A stretch of 6,818 bases of DNA, taken from positions 1 to 6,818 of the forward strand of contig JASHRR010000309.1 of the NCBI GenBank assembly GCA_030037185.1, written 5' to 3'. The translations under genes and the position numbers were made by a program. The notes beneath the pieces were generated by a model, which searched no databases, was not told the origin of the DNA, and saw only the letters and a list, made by a program, of their open reading frames with translations. Positions 1 to 6,113 of this stretch are shown one piece after another (position 1 is the first letter of the stretch; every line of letters begins with the position of its first letter). Source of the stretch: Xanthobacteraceae bacterium. Its GTDB lineage: Bacteria; Pseudomonadota; Alphaproteobacteria; Rhizobiales; Xanthobacteraceae.

Positions 1-9
1 CCGCCGCCC

Positions 10-960
10 TCAAAAAAGCCCCGGTGTTCGTGCGATGTTCATCGCGTTCATGAGCTCGCGTCCCTGTGACCGCTCCCAAATCTGCTCCCGGCTCGATCGT
101 GGTTCCGATAGCCGCTGTTTCGCCACCCAAGCGCGATTTCTTTCGAGACGCTCGAATTCAGGAATGATCGGGCAGCTGGCGCAGAAATAGCGCGCGCTGC
201 TTTTGAAATATAGGCAGCAGGCGCTGCGTCTCTGACAGGTCCGTGTCGTCTGGCCACCGTGCACGGCGTAGAGCGCCGGCGCCGCGCGATTTAGCTCTGG
301 AACCAGCTCGAAGACCGCTTTCGCCTCATGTACTCCCCACGGTTCGTCCCCGATTTGTCGTGCAATGTTGGCGAATTGTTCGGCCCAGGAGGACGTCACC
401 ATGGCCCACAGTGCGTGGCGCGAGAAGCCGGACCATGCACGCTGCGTCGCAACGACGGGCTCCGTGAAGAGGACGAGACTTTCCAATAGCCGCCTTCGAA
501 GGTCGCTCGCTTCGACGCTCTCGATCCATTCAGGCCTGCCCGCCAGCGGATCGTCGTGCACACCAACGAATCCCGCGTCGCCAACCCAGATCGATTGCAG
601 AAGCATCGTCGGAGAGAAGGACACGACATAGTCACGCAGCGTCGGCACGCGGCGGCAAATGAGATAGGCTCCAATAGCAAATTCGCCAGCCCAGCCGAGC
701 CGCAGCAATAGCGAGGCAGAGGCCGCTTTTCGATTGGGCGCTATTCCCTGCCGTTCAAAGGCATCCAGCAAATAGGTCAAGGCCTCACCTCGAGGCGACG
801 CCAGCGCGTCAGCATCAAACCAGCTCGGCCGTTCAAGTGGGCTACAACACACCCTCAGGTGGAGATTCAAGGCGGACAGCTTCGCGATCGTGTCGGCGAG
901 AATTGGCCGCACTGCAGTAGCCCTCCGAATACGATGACATCGGTCGCTGGGCCGGACCAT
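10..960 (-). CDS. fhuF: FhuF-like siderophore/metal-chelate iron reductase with C-terminal [2Fe-2S] motif
   Basis: This gene encodes a 316-aa protein. Near its C-terminus it shows the FhuF hallmark of two adjacent cysteines (248-249), ten residues, then Cys260-x2-Cys263. In characterised FhuF proteins this pattern binds a [2Fe-2S] cluster that reduces Fe(III) held by hydroxamate siderophores in the cytoplasm, releasing the iron. The N-terminal part is poorly conserved, as is usual for this family, and no signal peptide or membrane segment is apparent. I chose the ATG at 960 because AAGGA lies five bases upstream. The frame stays open to 1119, but that extension is arginine-rich and looks non-coding. 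It lies 118 bp downstream of the DUF7676-like gene on the same strand and probably shares its transcript. Given the corrinoid-type neighbours, its substrate could be a Co(III) corrinoid rather than a ferric siderophore, but that is inference. The family call is firm; the substrate is open. Confidence 0.85.
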   Translation of the reverse strand: MVRPSDRCHRIRRATAVRPILADTIAKLSALNLHLRVCCSPLERPSWFDADALASPRGEALTYLLDAFERQGIAPNRKAASASLLLRLGWAGEFAIGAYLICRRVPTLRDYVVSFSPTMLLQSIWVGDAGFVGVHDDPLAGRPEWIESVEASDLRRRLLESLVLFTEPVVATQRAWSGFSRHALWAMVTSSWAEQFANIARQIGDEPWGVHEAKAVFELVPELNRAAPALYAVHGGQTTRTCQRRSACCLYFKSSARYFCASCPIIPEFERLERNRAWVAKQRLSEPRSSREQIWERSQGRELMNAMNIARTPGLF

Positions 961-965
961 AGATG

Positions 966-970
966 TCCTT
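966..970 (-). promoter_or_regulatory. Ribosome binding site of the FhuF-like gene
   Basis: On the minus strand the sequence AAGGA sits five bases before the ATG at 960. It fixes the start and argues against translating the 53-codon open extension upstream. Confidence 0.7.
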
Positions 971-1078
971 AGCCGCGGCGCTCGACGATGACGCGCGTTT
1001 TGGCAACGGGCGCGTCGGCGAACACGTTTCAGGGTTACCTGGGCATCCGGTCCGCGCGAGGCAGAACGAGTCAGCGCA

Positions 1079-1681
1079 CTATCCGTGACCACCACGAAAG
1101 CCTCGACCGGTCGCGTCAAAGTCTTCAGGCTCCCGTCCGAGATATCTCTGAGCTATGTCTCGCCACATGGTCAGGCGTTCCCACATCGGCTCTTCGGTGA
1201 GTTTGTCCCCTGCCGAGAGGAACGGGCTTGCGAAAAAGATCGAAATCATGGGCTGGCCGGCTCCGTTCTTCATCTCAAAACCCCAGGAGATCGGCGCCCC
1301 TTCCTTGTCCAGTCGGCGGAAAATTTGAGCCTTTGACGGCTTTCGCCGCGCTTTGAGGTCTTCCGGAGTGGGATCTTTCGGAGAACCCTTGTTTTCACCG
1401 ATGCAGAGATGGAAATGCGGCCCGTCGAAGCTGACGGTCAGATAGCCGTCAAAGAGTGAAATCTTGCTTGGTTCACGCGGGCAGGTCAATTCGTAGGCGG
1501 CGCCTTCGATCAACGGACCGAAGACAATTTGGTCCCAATAGTTTTTGAAAATGTAGGTCAGGAACTCCTCCAGGAATGCTTCGTCCAACGGAAGAGGCCA
1601 CACCTGAAGAGCACGCTTGCCTTCGTCAAGCTTGGTCACGATAGGGTCTCGTTGAACTTTGACGTCGGCCAACGCAGTCAT
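1079..1681 (-). CDS. Conserved protein of unknown function, DUF7676-like
   Basis: This gene encodes a soluble 200-aa protein with no signal peptide or transmembrane segment. The family name DUF7676 is from memory and tentative. Conserved-looking features are a Cys-Pro at 67-68, a His-Phe-His-Leu-Cys cluster at 89-93 followed by Ile-Gly-Glu, a basic stretch around 111-123, and a C-terminal part with Ser-Trp-Gly at 132-134 and a Phe-Phe-Ala-Ser-Pro-Phe-Leu run at 149-155. The His/Cys cluster would suit metal or cofactor binding, but nothing here proves it. The start at 1681 is chosen because GGAGGT lies four bases upstream; the frame is open up to 1756. It is the first gene of a leftward unit with the FhuF-like reductase, suggesting a joint role in handling an imported chelate. 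No function can be assigned. Confidence 0.8.
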   Translation of the reverse strand: MTALADVKVQRDPIVTKLDEGKRALQVWPLPLDEAFLEEFLTYIFKNYWDQIVFGPLIEGAAYELTCPREPSKISLFDGYLTVSFDGPHFHLCIGENKGSPKDPTPEDLKARRKPSKAQIFRRLDKEGAPISWGFEMKNGAGQPMISIFFASPFLSAGDKLTEEPMWERLTMWRDIAQRYLGREPEDFDATGRGFRGGHG

Positions 1682-1685
1682 TGCT

Positions 1686-1691
1686 ACCTCC
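1686..1691 (-). promoter_or_regulatory. Ribosome binding site of the DUF7676-like gene
   Basis: A strong GGAGGT on the minus strand, four bases before the ATG at 1681, decides between this start and the ATG at 1756. Confidence 0.75.
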
Positions 1692-1706
1692 AGATAACAC
1701 CGGCAG

Positions 1707-1734
1707 CTGTCCATTCGGCGGGCAACTGTCCATT
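1707..1734. repeat. Two direct copies of a 9-mer upstream of the DUF7676-like gene
   Basis: CTGTCCATT occurs at 1707-1715 and again at 1726-1734, exactly 19 bp apart and so roughly on the same face of the helix. The pair lies 26-53 bp before the start codon of the leftward unit, where a regulator would be expected to bind. It could equally be chance or the leftover of an insertion-element end. Confidence 0.4.
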
Positions 1735-1744
1735 TTTTACGTTG

Positions 1745-1763
1745 GTAACAGTGCATAAGTTAC
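1745..1763. promoter_or_regulatory. Inverted repeat, possible operator
   Basis: GTAAC at 1745-1749 is mirrored by GTTAC at 1759-1763 with nine bases between. A TTGACT hexamer, read on the minus strand, lies just upstream at about 1770-1775 and could be part of a promoter for the leftward unit, though I see no good -10 box at standard spacing. The arms are short, so the call is weak. Confidence 0.3.
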
Positions 1764-1877
1764 AGGGATGAGTCAATGTTTGCTTGGACGTTTCAAATGG
1801 AGCTCCGACGATCGGGCCCAAGCAATTATTAGGCCCTCTATGATTTAGACGATGCCGTCCTAAGATATCCCTGTCAC

Positions 1878-1895
1878 GCCTTATTATTCTAAGGC
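1878..1895. terminator. Short hairpin over the stop codon of the hydrolase gene
   Basis: GCCTTA at 1878-1883 and TAAGGC at 1890-1895 form a perfect 6-bp stem around a 6-base loop that includes the TAA stop of the leftward hydrolase gene. On the plus strand it is followed by AATTTT; on the minus strand, which is the transcribed one, no T-run follows. It may attenuate or end the transport operon but is not a textbook terminator for that direction. Confidence 0.3.
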
Positions 1896-2675
1896 AATTT
1901 TACGGAACGAATTCCTTTCCGGTCGACAACCGGCGAAGTTCCACGCGAACAACAGGACAACCGATATTTTCGATGCGGTCGAAATCAGCCGACTGCCGCC
2001 ATGGGCGAGCACACTTTCGCTGGAGGAGAAGTCCCTGACAGCATCCTCGCCCGTGCGGTTGCAGACAAACAACGGCAGACCGGTGTCAGACGTCGACCGT
2101 TCCCATTCTCCCTTAGGTCCATGTTCACCAGGCGCCCACGCGGCGGGTGAAACTAAGAGCTGCGCTCCATTTGAATGAAGCTTTTTCGCCATGCCAGGCG
2201 AATAGGCGTCGGCGCAAATCATCACGCCGATGTTGAGGTCGCCGACGACAATTGGATTCACTTTCGTGCCGGGAGTAGACCAGGCCTCGGAGCCGACGCG
2301 AAGTGGATTGACCTTGCGATGCTTGCCACAGATTGCGCCGTCATGGTCGATAACGAAGATCGCGTTGTAAAGAAGATTGCTATCGGCGTCCCGCTCGGGC
2401 ACCGACAAGAAAACAAGGATCCCTAGCCGCGCGGCAAGGTTGCGCATTCTCGCCATCCACGGGTCCGGTTGCACACAAATCCAGTCCGTGCCGATCAGGG
2501 GCGTGAAGGTATAGCCGCAAACCGCAAGCTCCGGTGTGATCACCCAATCCGCCCCGCCAGCGGCTGCCTTCACGATCGCGGCTTCGATGAGCAATTTATT
2601 GAACGCGAGATCGCCGGCCTTGGGCGCGAGATGTAGGAGAGCTACATTCAATATTTTGTCAGTGGTTGGCCCCAA
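1884..2675 (-). CDS. Carbon-nitrogen hydrolase (nitrilase superfamily amidase)
   Basis: This gene encodes a cytoplasmic 263-aa hydrolase of the nitrilase superfamily, enzymes that cleave amide or nitrile C-N bonds through a Cys-Glu-Lys triad. The triad is visible: Glu49 in Thr-Pro-Glu-Leu, Lys121 in His-Arg-Lys-Val, and Cys154 in Met-Ile-Cys-Ala-Asp. A second conserved glutamate is probably Glu130. Length is normal and the fold appears complete. The preferred start is the TTG at 2675, with GGGGGAG four bases upstream, which puts the first beta-strand (Leu-Asn-Val-Ala-Leu-Leu-His) at the usual place. The only ATG in frame, at 2789, would give a 38-residue low-complexity leader. The start lies inside the end of the ATPase gene, so the two are translationally coupled. 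That ties it to the imported substrate, possibly an amide-bearing corrinoid or siderophore, which is inference. The exact substrate cannot be read from sequence. Confidence 0.85.
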   Translation of the reverse strand: MGPTTDKILNVALLHLAPKAGDLAFNKLLIEAAIVKAAAGGADWVITPELAVCGYTFTPLIGTDWICVQPDPWMARMRNLAARLGILVFLSVPERDADSNLLYNAIFVIDHDGAICGKHRKVNPLRVGSEAWSTPGTKVNPIVVGDLNIGVMICADAYSPGMAKKLHSNGAQLLVSPAAWAPGEHGPKGEWERSTSDTGLPLFVCNRTGEDAVRDFSSSESVLAHGGSRLISTASKISVVLLFAWNFAGCRPERNSFRKIALE

Positions 2676-3501
2676 CTCGCTCCCCCGTTCGTTCGATCGC
2701 GGAACTGGCCGACGATCTTCCGGTCGCGACGATGGGCAACCACGGCAGCAGATAACGAACGTCGTCCTTCTGCCCGCGAACAACGTCAACTCCGTAGGCG
2801 GTTGCGATGTGAGCGTCCGTCAACACGTCGTTTGGCTCTCCCTCGGCCAGGATGCTGCCGCCCGCCAACAAGACAAGCCGATCACAATAGCGCGCCGCCA
2901 GAGCCAGGTCATGGAGGACCACAATCACGCCGCGACCCTCTCGAGCGGTGCGTCTCAACAGCTCCATAACCTGAAGCTGATGCAGGGGATCGAGCGCCGC
3001 GATCGGCTCGTCAGCCAGCAGTATCTCGGCTTCAACCGCCAACGCTCGCGCCAACAGGACTCGGAGGCGCTCCCCGCCAGACACCTCGCTCATCGTGCGC
3101 TCTCGGAATGCCACATCATCGCAGGCCACCATGGCACGTTCGACTGCCGCGGCGTCACCGCAAGTCAAGCTCTGCATCGGGCGGCGATGGGGCAGACGCC
3201 CGAGCCCCGCCAATGTTTCTACGCGCATGGGCCAATGGACATTGGCGCCCTGAGCGAGATACGCAATCTGTTGAGAGAGCCGGCGCGCTCCTATTTGGGC
3301 GGCCGAACGTCCCGCGTAGCTTACAGCCCCCTCATCCGGCGGCCGCAGATTAGCAAGAATGCGCAGCAGCGTGGTCTTGCCCGATCCGTTCGGTCCAATC
3401 AAACCGACGATTTGGCCGGCGCCCATCGACATATTGACCTGCCGCAATAGCGTCATGCGACCGAAGCGCACCGCAAGACCCCTGGCTTCGATCTGTATCA
3501 C
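2659..3501 (-). CDS. ABC transporter ATP-binding protein, BtuD/FepC type
   Basis: This 280-aa ATPase energises import through the FecCD-type permease upstream. All motifs are intact: Walker A Gly-Pro-Asn-Gly-Ser-Gly-Lys-Thr-Thr at 36-44, Q-loop Gln84, signature Val-Ser-Gly-Gly-Glu at 140-144, Walker B Ile-Leu-Leu-Ala-Asp-Glu-Pro at 160-166, and switch His197. The motif set and length fit the iron-siderophore/cobalamin importer class. The start is a GTG at 3501 that overlaps the permease TGA as GTGA. At its 3' end it overlaps the TTG start of the hydrolase by 17 bp. The last 25 or so residues are polar and probably a dispensable tail. I leave the symbol empty because the substrate (B12, cobinamide or siderophore) is not proven; btuD is the likely name if the corrinoid reading holds. 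Confidence 0.92.
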   Translation of the reverse strand: MIQIEARGLAVRFGRMTLLRQVNMSMGAGQIVGLIGPNGSGKTTLLRILANLRPPDEGAVSYAGRSAAQIGARRLSQQIAYLAQGANVHWPMRVETLAGLGRLPHRRPMQSLTCGDAAAVERAMVACDDVAFRERTMSEVSGGERLRVLLARALAVEAEILLADEPIAALDPLHQLQVMELLRRTAREGRGVIVVLHDLALAARYCDRLVLLAGGSILAEGEPNDVLTDAHIATAYGVDVVRGQKDDVRYLLPWLPIVATGRSSASSAIERTGERVGANH

Positions 3502-4531
3502 TCTTCCCTTCGCGGTCGGAAAATTAAACTAAACAAGAATGGCGCCCCGATGATCGCGGTCACCACGCCAAGCTTCAGCTCCGGCCGGACCGGTAACAGG
3601 CGGATGCCGACATCGGCGGCAAGCGTGAGGGCCGCTCCACCTAGGCCGCTGACCAACAACAGGCGGCCCGGACGATGCGCGACCAACGGTCGAAGAATGT
3701 GCGGAACCACAAGGCCGACGAATCCAATCGACCCCGTCACCGCGACCGCACTCCCAACCGCAAATGCAGTGCCGGCAATGAGTTGCAATCTCAGTCGTCG
3801 AAGATTGACGCCCAGGCTCGTTGCGGTCTCTTCGCCGAGTGTGAGCGCGTCCAGCGCAGGGCTAGAAATGCCAATCAAGCCCCACCCGACCACCATCAAG
3901 GGCAGCACCAGCCAGACATAGGGCAGGCTGCGATCGGAAAACGAACCCATCAGCCAGAAGACGATTTCCGAGACCGCGAACGGATTCGCCGATAAGTTCA
4001 AGGCCAGCGCCGTAAGCGCGCCCGCAAAGCTGTTGATGGCCACCCCGGCCAGGATGAGGGTCATGGTGCCGGCGCCGCGTCCGGGGCAAGCACAAACAGC
4101 AGGAAGGTTGCCCCGAAGGCTCCGGCGATGCCGCCAAGCGGAAGCGCAAACGAAAATGCACCGGCGAGCCCGAAATAAAACGTGATTACGGCGCCGAGCG
4201 CCGCAGATCCCGAGACCCCAATGATTCCAGGCTCCGCCAAGGGATTGCGCATCAATCCCTGCATCGCGGCCCCGGTCATGCCGAGGCTGAATCCCACGAG
4301 ACCGCCCAATAATGCACGCGGCAGCCGTAGTTCGACCAAAACGAGCGCCGCAACCGTGTGTCGGCCGCCCAGGACATCGAGTATGGCTTGCTTCACATCA
4401 AGTGGCGCATAACCGATGGACAACGATGCGACCGTCAGCAATAGCGCCAGAATCGAAAGACCAGTTACGAGAAGGCGATAGGACGGCAGACGCTCCCGCC
4501 CGAACGCGCCGATGACCGCGACCTGGGTCAT
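3498..4531 (-). pseudogene. FecCD/BtuC-type permease, split by a one-base frameshift
   Basis: This is the inner-membrane permease of the importer, read in two frames. The first part (4531-4061, 156 aa) carries the N-terminal helices and the family signature Gly-Leu-Met-Arg-Asn-Pro-Leu-Ala. The second part (4064-3498, 188 aa) carries the remaining helices, the ATPase-contacting loop around Gly-Phe-Val-Gly-Leu-Val-Val-Pro-His, and a family-typical C-terminus. Together they make about 345 residues, the normal length for one FecCD permease. The first frame derails after Phe-Val-Leu-Ala into a short Ala/Pro tail and stops. Adding one C to the CCCC run (plus-strand GGGG, 4083-4086) restores a continuous reading into Met-Thr-Leu-Ile-Leu-Ala. 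By chance or selection, the stop and the downstream ATG form ATGA, so a two-piece protein is conceivable. The gene starts in an ATGA overlap with the binding-protein stop and ends in a GTGA overlap with the ATPase start. A sequencing error is also possible. Confidence 0.85.
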
Positions 4532-5427
4532 TCGAGCGTATCCCGTCGGCCCACCGCATTGCCCACATTGTTGAGCAATACGATGGCATCTATGTTTCCT
4601 GGTCCGGCGCACGCCCAAAGCCGGCTCGGCACAACGGCGATCCGGGTCCGATCCGATATCTTTGCCAGCACAGGGTGACGCAGAACCTCCGTCGCCATCG
4701 CGGGCGGCCCATCGCGATACGCGCTGACAATCAGAACGTCCACGGCATTCGTAACCACCGTCTCCAACGATATCTGGCTGTACTTGTCGATCCCCAGGGT
4801 GACGGACAAATTCTCCATTCCGGCACGGGTGATGATCTCGTCCGTGAGCGTCCCTTTACCGATCGTATATCCGTTCGGATTGAACACCATTGCGCGGGGG
4901 CGTGGGCTCGTCGGGTTGACCGGAATGGCAGCAAGCCGACTGTCCATCTCGGCGATGACGCGTTCAGCCCGCTCCTCCTCGCCCAGCGCCCGCCCCACCT
5001 GACGGTATTGTGCCCGAATTTCGCTTAGGCTGCGCGGGACGTCGAGGTCAAGGACGGGAATCCCTGTTCGCTTGAGGAGCGCCACCGCAGCCCGCGCTGT
5101 ATAGATGCCGGCCACAACCAGATCGGGATCGAGTGGAATGACCTCTTCGGCGAGCCCGTGATTGGCTGGGATCTGCCTTGCCAAATCCACGACATTCGAC
5201 GCACTCGACGTCGCGGCCAGCCACGTCACCGAAGCGATGTTTTTGCGATCCGCTAGGCGCAGCACCAACTCGTCTGTACACAGGTTGACTGACACGATGC
5301 GCGCGGGTTTGCGGGCTTCGCCTGCGACGCACGCGTTTGGTGCGAAAGCGAGCAGCGCCGCTCCAGCCGAGCAGGCCAGCACGCGCAGCCTGGGGATCCG
5401 ATTAAGCAGCTCGACAATTGAGTGCAA
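4528..5427 (-). CDS. Periplasmic substrate-binding protein, BtuF/FepB type
   Basis: This 299-aa protein delivers the chelate to the permease in the periplasm. An N-terminal signal peptide is visible: arginines at 10, 13 and 15, a hydrophobic core at about 16-30, and likely cleavage after Ala-Cys-Val-Ala (32-35). The mature part opens with Arg-Ile-Val-Ser-Val-Asn-Leu-Cys-Thr-Asp-Glu-Leu, typical of cobalamin/siderophore-class binding proteins, and is followed by two lobes joined by a long helix around 134-166. The start is uncertain. I prefer the TTG at 5427, with GGGGGG six bases upstream, because it gives a standard signal peptide. The ATG at 5517 would add 30 residues that overlap the receptor remnant. 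The gene is first in the surviving transport operon, and its stop overlaps the permease start as ATGA. It appears intact although its permease and receptor partners are damaged. btuF would be the name if the substrate is a corrinoid. Confidence 0.88.
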   Translation of the reverse strand: MHSIVELLNRIPRLRVLACSAGAALLAFAPNACVAGEARKPARIVSVNLCTDELVLRLADRKNIASVTWLAATSSASNVVDLARQIPANHGLAEEVIPLDPDLVVAGIYTARAAVALLKRTGIPVLDLDVPRSLSEIRAQYRQVGRALGEEERAERVIAEMDSRLAAIPVNPTSPRPRAMVFNPNGYTIGKGTLTDEIITRAGMENLSVTLGIDKYSQISLETVVTNAVDVLIVSAYRDGPPAMATEVLRHPVLAKISDRTRIAVVPSRLWACAGPGNIDAIVLLNNVGNAVGRRDTLE

Positions 5428-5772
5428 ACGATGCCCCCCACCAGCTTGTAAGCCGAAGCCCGCCGTAGATGCGAAGGCTAGGGCGGTCAAAACCGATCGG
5501 GTCCTGATATTGCACATTGAAGAGATTGTCGACCCGGCCCAATACGGTGACCTAGTCTTTGACCACGCAATGCGCCGCTAGGTTGATGGTGCTGTAAGGT
5601 TGACCGAGAAGTTTGGTCTCAGTTCCGGTGCGATTGACGTCCTTGCAGGATCGATATGGATAACTGATCGATTGGCTTCCAATTCGCAGCGTAGGTCTCC
5701 TTGTTTTTCGGGCGACGTTAGAAGCTCCAAGCCGGTCAGATCATCTTTCGCGGTAGTGTCGGTGTAGTCGAA
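5402..5772 (-). pseudogene. C-terminal remnant of a TonB-dependent outer-membrane receptor (BtuB-like)
   Basis: Reading the minus strand across three frames recovers the last 120 or so residues of a TonB-dependent receptor. It begins Phe-Asp-Tyr-Thr-Asp-Thr-Thr (5772 downward) and changes frame near 5688 to give Ala-Asn-Trp-Lys-Pro-Ile-Asp-Gln-Leu-Ser-Ile-Ser. It changes again near 5641-5648 to give Asp-Val-Asn-Arg-Thr-Gly-Thr-Glu-Thr and Leu-Leu-Gly-Gln-Pro-Tyr-Ser-Thr-Ile-Asn-Leu-Ala. It then hits a TAG at 5552-5554, and continues in frame with Gly-Arg-Val-Asp-Asn-Leu-Phe-Asn-Val-Gln-Tyr, the usual last strands of such barrels, to a TAA at 5402-5404. The tail overlaps the start of the binding-protein gene, so the two were once coupled. 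The barrel's N-terminal part and plug are missing, so a large deletion must have occurred as well. The pairing with a BtuF-like gene favours a corrinoid receptor; a siderophore receptor is the alternative. Confidence 0.82.
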
Positions 5773-5840
5773 ACACTCTCAGAGCCATCGCCCCGAAAAG
5801 CCGTTACCCTGTCTGGTCGTTCCTCAGCCGGCCACGGGCT

Positions 5841-5910
5841 CAGGTCGCTCTGATGCTGCCCACGCAACGGCCACTCCGGTTCTTCACCCACGCACCGGCC
5901 GGCAGGTCGC
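5841..5910. repeat. Nested pairs of 8-mers in the spacer
   Basis: On the plus strand CAGGTCGC (5841-5848), CCCACGCA (5859-5866), CCCACGCA (5887-5894) and CAGGTCGC (5903-5910) are arranged symmetrically, although each pair is in direct orientation. In addition, GGCCGGC-type arms near 5829-5835 and 5897-5903 are complementary and could close a larger stem. It may be the remnant of a structured RNA or a mobile-element end; I cannot name it. Confidence 0.4.
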
Positions 5911-6009
5911 AAGAACGGATCGCCCCGACGTGCATTGCCATGACCGCCGTTCGTTGAGAATGAAAAACAACTGAAATGTCCGCGAGAGGAGTAATACAAC
6001 TGCATAATA

Positions 6010-6046
6010 TATACTATAGTGGGTATGCTATCGCGCCAACGCGTTG
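6010..6046 (+). promoter_or_regulatory. Possible promoter/operator of the DUF1636 gene
   Basis: An AT-rich patch with TATACT (6010-6015) overlapping the palindrome ACTATAGT (6013-6020) is followed by the perfect 10-bp palindrome CAACGCGTTG at 6037-6046. No good -35 box stands at the right distance, so the promoter is only suggested. The palindrome could bind a dimeric repressor. Confidence 0.3.
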
Positions 6047-6072
6047 TTGACCGTTCTTTGGCCGGCCGTTAG

Positions 6073-6093
6073 CTTCGTCCTTCGTCCTTCGTC
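6073..6093 (+). repeat. Three tandem copies of a 7-mer in the DUF1636 leader
   Basis: CTTCGTC is repeated perfectly three times (6073-6079, 6080-6086, 6087-6093), ending eight bases before the ribosome binding site. Such short tandem arrays can gain or lose units by replication slippage and would here change the length of the leader, not the reading frame. Confidence 0.75.
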
Positions 6094-6101
6094 CAGCCGC
6101 C

Positions 6102-6106
6102 AAGGA
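6102..6106 (+). promoter_or_regulatory. Ribosome binding site of the DUF1636 gene
   Basis: AAGGA lies seven bases before the GTG at 6114 and supports that non-ATG start. Confidence 0.6.
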
Positions 6107-6113
6107 TTCCACC

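Larger units (their letters stand above)
5773..6113. other. Spacer with no recognised gene between receptor remnant and DUF1636 gene
   Basis: About 340 bp without a convincing gene. The left part (5773-5940) is GC-rich. It is open in one minus frame (6005-5736), but that translation resembles no family I know and runs into the receptor remnant in the wrong frame. The middle (5941-6030) is AT-richer, with TATACT at 6010-6015 and ACTATAGT at 6013-6020 that could form a promoter for the rightward genes. A cobalamin riboswitch, expected beside btuB-like or DUF1636 genes, was sought on both strands. Its conserved box and terminal motif are absent. Confidence 0.6.

Noticed and set aside
961..1119. 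N-terminal extension of the FhuF-like protein by 53 residues
   Set aside because: The extension is arginine-rich and unlike a folded domain, while the ATG at 960 has a well-placed AAGGA.
1878..1895. Irr/ICE-type iron control box at the TTATTCTAAGG sequence
   Set aside because: Only one half resembles the known motif and it lies within the end of a coding region, so it is better read as a simple hairpin.
2676..2789. ATG at 2789 as start of the carbon-nitrogen hydrolase
   Set aside because: It would overlap the ATPase by 131 bp and add a low-complexity leader; the TTG at 2675 has a strong GGGGGAG and gives the family-typical N-terminus.
2536..3450. Plus-strand open frame of 304 codons
   Set aside because: It lies opposite the ATPase and hydrolase genes, whose family motifs are complete; its translation has no recognisable domain and is a shadow of GC-rich codon use.
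3862..4161. Third-frame open reading across the permease junction as a separate gene
   Set aside because: It gives a histidine/arginine-rich nonsense translation; both real permease frames flank it with clear FecCD motifs.
5820..5945. Cobalamin riboswitch suggested by GACCTGCC on the minus strand
   Set aside because: The rest of the conserved core and the preceding GCCAGGA part of the terminal motif are absent, and the surrounding order of elements does not match.
5736..6005. Minus-strand open frame of 89 codons
   Set aside because: The translation resembles no family, has no good ribosome binding site that I see, and overlaps the receptor remnant in a different frame.
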